A stretch of DNA of 64,000 bases from Halovivax limisalsi. Its GTDB lineage: Archaea; Halobacteriota; Halobacteria; Halobacteriales; Natrialbaceae. The notes under the pieces were generated by a model. The model saw only the letters and a program-made list of their open reading frames with translations, had not been told where the DNA came from and made no database searches. Below are positions 7,943-14,469 of this stretch, one piece after another; positions within the stretch are counted from its first letter, which is position 1; each line of letters starts with the position of its first letter. The stretch is taken from NCBI RefSeq assembly GCF_023093535.1, contig NZ_CP095757.1:1178001-1242000 (forward strand). Direction: 5' to 3'. A program made the position numbers and the translations under genes.

Positions 7943-8193
7943 AATCCGTCGAGCGATCCCGCGGCGGAGGGGGCGAGCCGGCTCGCAACCGCGCGTGTTA
8001 CCGGTGTGATCGCACCGTGGCGCCGTCCGCCCTCTTCAGAATAGAAATCGCGCCGCCGGCGTCGCTCGCGGAGAAGTACGCGGACGCGGTGCGGTACTGC
8101 TGCGAGGGATGTGCGGCCGGGATGAACCTCTCGGACTTCTCTGATCGGTGGGAGGCGGCTGCACGTCCGCGTGACGAACGGTCGAACGGTTGA
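7939..8193 (+). CDS. Small zinc-ribbon protein, copy A
   Basis: 84 residues with two CxxC pairs: CYRC near residues 20-23 and CEGC near 55-58, the second preceded by another Cys. This suggests one structural zinc. It is paralogous in layout to the protein at 61896-62150, and both follow the structured RNA and leader ORF. The ATG at 7939 is chosen over an upstream in-frame ATG at 7885 because of the overlap with the leader ORF stop and because homology to copy B begins after it. The role is unknown; a nucleic-acid or protein adaptor is possible. Confidence 0.6.
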   Translation: MKSVERSRGGGGEPARNRACYRCDRTVAPSALFRIEIAPPASLAEKYADAVRYCCEGCAAGMNLSDFSDRWEAAARPRDERSNG

Positions 8194-8497
8194 GGTCGGT
8201 CACCCGCACGGTCACGTCTCGTGGGGCGAGGCGCTGCCGACGGTCGCGGGGGAGCTCATGTCCAACCTGATCCTCCGGCACGCGCTCCCGAATGCCAACC
8301 ATCGAACGAGTATCGCCATGTTGCAATTCTGCATTGAATCCGTCGTCCCCTCGTTCGAGATGCCGCCCACCCACGCCGACGACGAAACGTGGCAGAACTG
8401 GGTCGATCCGTTCATAGTCGAGTCGAAGCGTCTGATCACCGTCCGACGGAACAACGTCCGGTTCAAGCACCTCCAGGAACTCGGCGTCGACCTCGTC
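8171..8497 (+). pseudogene. Doc/Fic-like (Fido) fragment, truncated at both ends
   Basis: The frame from a GTG at 8171 contains HALPNANHRTSIAML (8278-8322). This fits the Doc motif HxFxNANKR with Leu for Phe and His for Lys. Doc-family toxins modify translation factors. The region up to FKHLQELGVDLV reads well. After 8497 the same frame runs to a stop at 8626 but overlaps antisense integrase sequence, so the C-terminus is lost. The 5' end overlaps the zinc-ribbon gene and no complete Fido N-terminus is present. Confidence 0.55.
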
Positions 8498-8656
8498 CCG
8501 GAGGAGCTTGTCGTGGCAGTGGTCCGTGTACTCGGATTTGAGGAGATCCATCCGGTCACTGAACGCGATCAACAGCTCCCGATCGGCGTCCGAAATCTGT
8601 GTCGAGTTTCGGATCCGTTCGTGTAGACTTTCTATCTACTTTCGGGGGTCGGTCAT
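8498..8656 (-). pseudogene. N-terminal fragment of a tyrosine recombinase (integrase)
   Basis: The minus-strand frame from the ATG at 8656 reads MTDPRK, then TAG (8636-8638), then IESLHERIRNSTQISDADRE and LLIAFSDRMDLLKSEYTDHC up to KLLR. This closely resembles the start of haloarchaeal XerC/D-like integrases, which typically read ISDADRE..LxxFSxRLxLLxSxYSDxRHEKLLRHC. The match stops at 8498, where the sequence becomes antisense to the Doc-like fragment. An in-frame stop and loss of the catalytic domain make it a dead remnant. Confidence 0.7.
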
Positions 8657-9000
8657 GCATTCTTTATGTAATTTAAGCGTGGGATAATGAAACTTCTATT
8701 CATATCCCGGCCGAGGCGGTCTGCGATGTTCCGACGAAGTGGTATCGCCGTTGCGCTCAGTGGTGGCACTACCGCCGTCGTTACTCAGGGACGGCTGAAA
8801 ACGATCGTCCGTCGAGGGACCACGGAGCCGGCGACACGTATCGACGTGCGTGCCATTCGGAATCGGGTACCGACCGCACAAGTGTGCGCACCGATCGGAG
8901 CCGACGTGCTCTGCGTTTCGTACTCCGCGACCGCCGTCTCCCGGTCGAGCCCTCCGCGGAGAATGCGTGGGTTTCTCAAGGCGGAGCCGAATGGCCCCGT
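8657..9000. other. Intergenic region before mscS
   Basis: An AT-rich patch at about 8658-8705 (TTTATGTAATTTAAG) is a plausible promoter. One open frame (8687-9004) ends with an ATGA overlap on the channel start, but its basic, Cys- and Arg-rich composition does not look haloarchaeal, so it is not called. Confidence 0.5.
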
Positions 9001-9945
9001 ATGAGCCGGACCGGATACGTCGCGCTGGGCTGTGGGATCGCCCTGTACGGTGGCTCCCTCGCTGTGCGCCGAGTCGGACTCGACGGTCGCATCCACGGCG
9101 TGGCGCTGGAACCGCTCGCCGTGGTGGCGCTCTCGGTCGCGGCGGTGGTCGCCGCCGCGTACGGCAGTTACGCGATCGTCTGGGCATTCCTCGGGCAGAC
9201 GGCGAACAAGCGGCGTCGGCACGACGTGCGAAACGTCCTCCGGCTGGTGTTCGGGGCGCTGACGGTGATCGCCGTGTTCGGCATCCTCACCAGCGAGTGG
9301 GTCGGCGTGATCTTCTCGCTGGGGATCGTCGGGTTCGCGATCACGTTCGCGCTCCAGCAGCCGCTGTTCTCGCTCATCGGCTGGCTCTACATCGTGATCA
9401 AACGGCCCTACCAGGTCGGCGATCGGATCGCGATCGAGGAGATGCGCGGCGACGTGGTCTCGATCGACTTCTTCGTGACGGAGGTCTGGGAGATCGGCGG
9501 CGACCTCGTCTCGTCGAATCAGCCGTCGGGGCGGATCGTCACGGTCCCGAACAGCACGATCCTCTCCGCGCGGGTCGTGAACTTCTACGGCGAGGGCGTC
9601 CAGTACGTCTGGAACGAACTGTCGATCCAGGTCGCCTACGAGACCGATCTGCCCTTCGCCTCGGAGGTGATGACCGAGGTCGCGACCGAGCAACTCGGCG
9701 AGGAGATGGCCCGCGGGGTCTCCTCGTACCGACGCCGGTTGGCCGAAACGCCCGTCGAACTCGACGTGAACGACGGGCCGACGGTCAACGTCGTCCAGGG
9801 GGAGTCGTGGGTCGAGCTCCGGCTTCGCTATCTCGTCCATCCCCGCCGCGGAACCCGGGTCCGAAACGCGCTGTACGAGGCCATCCTCGATCGGTTCAAC
9901 GACCACCCCGAGCGAGTGAAGTTCCCCGTGAGTCGGAACCGCTGA
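9001..9945 (+). CDS. MscS-family mechanosensitive ion channel
   Basis: 314 residues from the ATG at 9001; the frame is open upstream, but that part is basic and unlike the family. Hydrophobic helices lie at about residues 5-22, 35-62, 78-98 and 100-125. The pore-lining helix and MscS beta domain follow: GIVGFAITFALQQPLFSLIG, then IKRPYQVGDRI and VTVPNSTILSARVVNF. The alpha/beta C-terminal domain completes it. It should open on hypo-osmotic shock to release solutes. It appears to be a single-gene unit. Confidence 0.9.
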   Translation: MSRTGYVALGCGIALYGGSLAVRRVGLDGRIHGVALEPLAVVALSVAAVVAAAYGSYAIVWAFLGQTANKRRRHDVRNVLRLVFGALTVIAVFGILTSEWVGVIFSLGIVGFAITFALQQPLFSLIGWLYIVIKRPYQVGDRIAIEEMRGDVVSIDFFVTEVWEIGGDLVSSNQPSGRIVTVPNSTILSARVVNFYGEGVQYVWNELSIQVAYETDLPFASEVMTEVATEQLGEEMARGVSSYRRRLAETPVELDVNDGPTVNVVQGESWVELRLRYLVHPRRGTRVRNALYEAILDRFNDHPERVKFPVSRNR

Positions 9946-10003
9946 GGGCGGCGACCGCCGTCTCGGTCGCGACAGCCGCGGTGGCGCGTCGGTGCGGGAC
10001 CGC

Positions 10004-10333
10004 TCAGTCGCTCTCCTCGATGACGGTCGGCTCGACGGACGCGTAATTGACGATCACGAACGTGACGAGGAAGAACAGCGCGAGGATCGTGAACGAAAGT
10101 GCCAGCCTGTGGCGCGTTCGCGTCGAGAGGCCCAGCGTCTCGCCGGCCCAGTCGGTGGTCACGACGCCGGCGAGCGCGAGGGAGAGTCCGATCGCCCCGA
10201 TCTACCCGCCGCCGAGCGGCGATTGCGGGACGAGCAGGAGTCCGAGACCGACGACCATCGCGCCGAAGACCGTGGCCGCGACCGCGACGACCGTGAGTGA
10301 CGAACGGTTCTTCTCAGAACGAGTTTCGTTCAT
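10004..10333 (-). pseudogene. Small membrane protein interrupted by an in-frame TAG
   Basis: From the ATG at 10333 the frame reads a hydrophobic helix (SLTVVAVAATVFGAMVVGLG), then TAG at 10202-10204 as codon 44. It continues in the same frame for a further 65 codons with a second helix (IGAIGLSLALAGVV), a third (RLALSFTILALFFLVTFVIV) and an acidic end, stopping at 10004. Continuity of frame and character indicates one gene of about 109 residues with a nonsense change (TGG to TAG would give Trp). It converges with mscS. Sequencing error or readthrough are alternatives. Confidence 0.65.
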
Positions 10334-10679
10334 AGTGTCCTATTGCGCTGAGAGGATATTAACGCTAGCTACTGAGTACCTGGTCGGGAAATAAATTTCT
10401 ACAACCAATTCAAACACCCATCCAATACTAATAATTAAAAATGCATCCGGTCCGGATCCTCGCGTTCGGGTCGACGTTTCGTGACGATGACCGTCCCGTT
10501 CTGCGGGCGTAGACGGCGTTCTCTTCACTCCTGAACGGGTTTCCTCCCGGAGACCAATCGTCCTCCCGCTTCGCAACTGCGCCACCAGGTATGAACAGCC
10601 CGTCTCCGGCGGTGGATATGGTCGTTGCGACCGCAGGGAATGTCCCGGAATCGAATCTCGAATCGGCCGGAGCGACGGA
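10334..10679. other. Intergenic, AT-rich left half
   Basis: Positions about 10334-10445 are strongly AT-rich (TTAATAA-like runs and AAATAAATTT), consistent with a promoter for the interrupted membrane gene. The right half (10446-10679) has normal GC content and no credible coding sequence. Confidence 0.45.
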
Positions 10680-11375
10680 CTACGTTCCCGGTCCGAGCGC
10701 CGCAATATCGGCGCCAACCGTCGCCAGCGCGTCGGCGGGGTTCGGGTCGCTGTCGGCCAGGTGCGTGTACCGGTGGTCCGGAATTCGCGACAGGGCCACC
10801 GCGACGGCCTCGCTGTAGGTCTCGACGCCCGGTTCCGTCGGCTCGTCGCCGCCCCAGACGTCGCTGATGACCGTCATCGAGTCGATGCGCACGTCCACCC
10901 GGCGCGGCTCGTAGCGAGCCGCCAGCTCGGCGAGTCCGAGGTGGAGGGCGACGTACTCGGCGGTGTTGTTTCCCGTCCGGGACCCGACGGGCCGACCGAG
11001 ACGGGCGAGCTGGTTCGTCGACGCGTCGAGCTGATTCTCCCCTGGATCCAGATTCTCGCCGGCGTCCACGATGACGGCGCCGGCTCCCGCGGGGCCGGGG
11101 TTCCCGCGCGAACTGCCGTCGACGTAGAGGACGAACGCGTCGCTCGTCGGCTCGGGAACGGGCGGCCTGCTGAGCCCCGACCCCTGCAGTTCTTCGAGCG
11201 CGCGACGCAACTCGGCTGGAGTGGTCGCGGGGTCGAAGAGCCCGCCGTGGCCGGGGACGGCGTCGTCGATCGCGTCGACGGCGGCCGCCACCTCGTAGCC
11301 GACGCTCGCGAGCACCTCGTCGACGAGCGCGGCGAGCGGCGAGCAGTGTTCGGCCGGGAGCGGGTCCTCGGTCAC
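10680..11375 (-). CDS. rnhA: Ribonuclease HI family protein
   Basis: 231 residues from a GTG at 11375. An N-terminal helical region (1-75) of unknown role precedes an RNase H fold starting FVLYVDGSSRGNPGPAGAGA. The catalytic acids Asp86 (YVDG), Glu140 (NNTAEY), Asp165 (RIDSM) and Asp215 (NPADAL) are all present. The enzyme cleaves RNA in RNA-DNA hybrids. The DGSSRGNPG start and C-terminal AD motif resemble archaeal and Sulfolobus-type RNase HI. Upstream codons give basic sequence, so the GTG is favoured. Confidence 0.88.
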   Translation of the reverse strand: MTEDPLPAEHCSPLAALVDEVLASVGYEVAAAVDAIDDAVPGHGGLFDPATTPAELRRALEELQGSGLSRPPVPEPTSDAFVLYVDGSSRGNPGPAGAGAVIVDAGENLDPGENQLDASTNQLARLGRPVGSRTGNNTAEYVALHLGLAELAARYEPRRVDVRIDSMTVISDVWGGDEPTEPGVETYSEAVAVALSRIPDHRYTHLADSDPNPADALATVGADIAALGPGT

Positions 11376-11659
11376 GCCACGTCCTCCGTCGGAGTGGTGG
11401 CTCGGTCCCGCACGCCCTGGCTTCCGGATGGTTCCGTCGGCTGATCGCGCCGCTGCATACCGGTCCTCGGCGGTCGAGCGTGATAATTGCTTCAGGTGCA
11501 CCCCTGGCGGGTCGATTCGAATCCGTTGGCCACTGGATCGAGGGCGTCGGTTGCGTCCCCGCGGCGCGACAGACCCTGTCGTTCGAGCGGTCGGTGCACT
11601 GACTACTGTCGTTGTTCTGTTCAGAACCGGATACCAGGCCGGCGTCGCAGCTGACGGCC

Positions 11660-12031
11660 CTAGACGATCTCGCGACCGAACGGCCCTTCCGGCCGTTCGG
11701 GATCGGCCTCGATGATAGCAATGAGTTCGGGCGCTGACTGCTCGAACCGAGGTGTCGGTTCCACACGGTGGCGGTCCCGATCGTATTCGACGAGCGAGAG
11801 CGCTTCTAACTTCGGGATGTGGGTGTGGACCAGCGAGATCTCGATCCGCGTCAGTTCCGCCTCGGAAACGGCCGCCGCCGGCGCGTACGGGTTCTGCTCG
11901 GCGATCGCCGCCGCCAGCTCGTCGACAGGTACTGACGCCGGAGCCGTAGCGAGTTTCGAAAGGACGATGCGGCGGTGCTGATCCTGACACGCTTCGAGAA
12001 TCGCGTCGAACTCGATTGCGGTCCCAACCAT
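11660..12031 (-). CDS. DUF7344-type winged-helix regulator
   Basis: 123 residues. The segment FDAILEACQDQHRRIVLSKL is followed by a helical region and VHTHIPKLEALSLVEYDRDR, the layout of haloarchaeal DUF7344/ArsR-like HTH proteins, where the HxHxPKL segment is characteristic. It probably binds DNA as a dimer and its targets are unknown. The ATG at 12031 directly precedes the family start. A second family member is at 60962-61381. Confidence 0.75.
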   Translation of the reverse strand: MVGTAIEFDAILEACQDQHRRIVLSKLATAPASVPVDELAAAIAEQNPYAPAAAVSEAELTRIEISLVHTHIPKLEALSLVEYDRDRHRVEPTPRFEQSAPELIAIIEADPERPEGPFGREIV

Positions 12032-12121
12032 ACCCGAACGCAGTGCCGGATCACGGAAGAGGAGGAGCGCTGTATAGTACTATTTCGGGTCGTGCACTCC
12101 TGACGATTCGTGGAGAGCGAC

Positions 12122-12793
12122 TTACTCCTCTGCTCGCTCGTCCGAGTGACTGATCGTCAGCGTACTCGTAATCAGATTGTTGTGAGCGGCGCGGAATCGG
12201 TTCGAGAGCGTCTGCTGGGCGACCCCCATCTCGTCGGCCAGTTCTCGCATCGTCAGCTCCCGCGGCACCTCGTAGTACCCGGCTTCGAGGGCCGTGACCA
12301 GCGTCTCGCGCTGGGCCGGCGTGAGGTCGTACTGCGCGCTCGCCATCGGTTGCTCTTGCTCCTGGATTCGAGTGAGCTCGTACGAGATCCCCGTCTCGTC
12401 ACAGTACGCTTGAAACTGCAAGAGGGAGTCCTGACCGTCGAATCGCATCCGCAGTTCCCAGGTGTCGGCCTTCCCGATCGCCTGCAGGATGGTCGCCCCG
12501 AGGTCCACGTACGCGTAGACGATGGTCTCGACGTTTTCCGTCCACTCACCCCGGTACAACCGAGCCTCGTCTACTTCGTCGACAAGCACGACGTGATCCA
12601 CGGAGGGATCGTCTCGAAACGCGTCCTCGAACGCCTCCTGTTCGACGCCGCTCACCCAGAAGTACGGCATCACTCGATCCTCCATCGTCGCCACGACTTG
12701 CTCGATCTCGACGATCATCCGCGGGGTCGCCGTCAGCGCGTGATGGAGTGCGAGATCGTCGGATTTCACGGAGAACTCGGCAATGACGCTCAT
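12122..12793 (-). CDS. Bat-like HTH regulator (bacterio-opsin activator HTH domain)
   Basis: 223 residues. The N-terminal sensor-like region includes VMPYFWVSGVEQEAFEDAF. The C-terminal HTH-10 domain (about residues 155-215) includes LTPAQRETLVTALEAGYYEV and ELADEMGVAQQTLSNRFRAA. Such proteins are haloarchaea-specific transcription regulators. It is closely similar in layout to the protein at 55851-56510 and less so to 45792-46478. The start at 12793 matches the family; the frame upstream is basic. Confidence 0.85.
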   Translation of the reverse strand: MSVIAEFSVKSDDLALHHALTATPRMIVEIEQVVATMEDRVMPYFWVSGVEQEAFEDAFRDDPSVDHVVLVDEVDEARLYRGEWTENVETIVYAYVDLGATILQAIGKADTWELRMRFDGQDSLLQFQAYCDETGISYELTRIQEQEQPMASAQYDLTPAQRETLVTALEAGYYEVPRELTMRELADEMGVAQQTLSNRFRAAHNNLITSTLTISHSDERAEE

Positions 12794-13143
12794 ACCGCCG
12801 ATTGGTAGGCAGGCAGCATAAGCGACTGCCGTGCGAGGGGGTTCGACCTCCCGAGGTGGAACCGCATCCGGCCGCCGGCTGGCTCGCTGCACCGAACGCC
12901 TCGTGACGGCGATCACTCCGCGGAACCGAGGTCGCCCCAGGTCGATCGGGAGCCGTCGTTCGAGCGGTCTCGTTCCGCGCTCCGGAGGTGGTCCGACGGG
13001 CGAATCGTTCCCCGAGTGGTGTACTCGCCCGATCCGGGCCGACGATCGGGTCGCCGATGGGGCCGAATTGAACAGGTGGCGCCGCCGAACCGCCCCGACT
13101 ACCAAATGATTCATGCCGCTGTCGGCGTCTTTCACGGTAACGA
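12794..13143. other. Intergenic between divergent genes, nothing else seen
   Basis: 350 nt separate the HTH gene from the nuclease operon. Promoters for both must lie here. No credible gene is seen; the frames present are basic and Arg-rich. Confidence 0.5.
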
Positions 13144-14469
13144 ATGAGTGTCCGGTTCCTCCACGCAGCGGACCTCCACCTGGGAAGCCAGCTCAACGCG
13201 CAGCATCGAGGATCGACCGAAACGATCGAAGCGCTCGATTCGGCGGTCTACACCGCCGTCGAACGGCTCTTCGAGACGGCGATCGAGGCGGACGTGGACT
13301 TCGTCGTCATCGCGGGCGACCTGTACGACGAGGATTCGCGGAGCGTCCGGGCCAACACCTTCCTGCAAGCGCAGTTCGAGCGCCTCGCCGAGCGGGATAT
13401 TCCGGCCTACGTTTCCTACGGCAACCACGATCCCGTCGGCAGCGCGACCGACTACGTCGACCTGCCGGAGACCGTCCACGAGTTCGACCACGAAGAGCCC
13501 GAGGAGTGTTACTACCCCGACGCCGACGCGCCGGAGGCCAGGATCTGGGGACAATCCTATCGCGACCGCCACGAGAGCCGCTCGATGTATCGCCGGTTCA
13601 CGCCGGCCGACGACCGGATCCCGAACATCGGCGTGCTCCACACGGGACTGGACCCCGACGGCCGGCGGTACGTCCCGGTCGCCCGAAGCGACCTCGAACG
13701 CAAGGACGACATCCACTACTGGGCGCTCGGCCACGTTCACGAGCCGCGGGTGTTCGAGGGCGACCGGCCGATCGCCTATCCGGGCGTACCGCAGGGTCGT
13801 CACAGCAGGGAGCCGGGCCCGGGCGGCGGCTACCTCGTCGAACTCGACGCCGACGGCGACTACGAGATCGAGTTCGTCCCGACGAGTCCGGTCGTCTGGC
13901 GGACCGTCGAGGTCGACGTGGGGGCCGACGACGTCGCCTCGATTCCGGACGTCGAGCGCCGGATCGAGGCCGTCCTCGAGGACGTTCCCCCGCCGGCCGA
14001 CCCGTTCGACGGAACGAGCGTGACCGTCCGCGATCCCGACTGGGGCGTCGACGGCTACGTCTGCCGGTGGGAGCTGACCGGGAACGGCCCCGTCCACGAG
14101 ACGTTCGCGAGCGACGAGGACGCGCTCGGTGAACTCACGCGTCGACTTCGGGGCGGACTCGCCGCTCGAGAGCCGTTCGTCTGGACGGAGGCGGTCCGGG
14201 ACGCGACCGGACCGCCGATACCGTCGATCGACGACCTCCGGGGCGACGACCGCGTGATCGACGAGCTCCTCGCGCTCGCCGACGAATTCGACGGGGACGA
14301 AGCGCGAGACCGCTTTCGCGAGCACGTCGGGATGGCCTGGGAACCGGTGGACGATCACGAGGACGTGCGACCGGACGAACTCCCGCTCACCGAGGAGCGC
14401 CTCGACGAACTAATCGACCGCGCCCGCGAGCGCGTTCTGGAGGAACTGGCCCTGCGGAGGGCGACGTAG
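13144..14469 (+). CDS. YhaO-like metallophosphatase-type DNA repair exonuclease
   Basis: 441 residues. The calcineurin-like/Mre11-type motifs are all visible: DLHLG (10-14), GDLYDE, GNHDP and GHVHEP, with the metal-binding Asp and His residues. C-terminal residues 260-441 form a separate acidic domain. It is closer to the bacterial YhaO/SbcD-like group than to haloarchaeal Mre11, and its partner is the adjacent YhaN-like ATPase (no gap, TAG followed directly by ATG). Together they should process DNA ends near the membrane. Confidence 0.88.
   Translation: MSVRFLHAADLHLGSQLNAQHRGSTETIEALDSAVYTAVERLFETAIEADVDFVVIAGDLYDEDSRSVRANTFLQAQFERLAERDIPAYVSYGNHDPVGSATDYVDLPETVHEFDHEEPEECYYPDADAPEARIWGQSYRDRHESRSMYRRFTPADDRIPNIGVLHTGLDPDGRRYVPVARSDLERKDDIHYWALGHVHEPRVFEGDRPIAYPGVPQGRHSREPGPGGGYLVELDADGDYEIEFVPTSPVVWRTVEVDVGADDVASIPDVERRIEAVLEDVPPPADPFDGTSVTVRDPDWGVDGYVCRWELTGNGPVHETFASDEDALGELTRRLRGGLAAREPFVWTEAVRDATGPPIPSIDDLRGDDRVIDELLALADEFDGDEARDRFREHVGMAWEPVDDHEDVRPDELPLTEERLDELIDRARERVLEELALRRAT

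Noticed and set aside
8687-9004. 105-codon frame ending with an ATGA overlap on mscS
   Set aside because: The translation is basic with many Arg and Cys, unlike haloarchaeal proteins. The overlap is probably chance.
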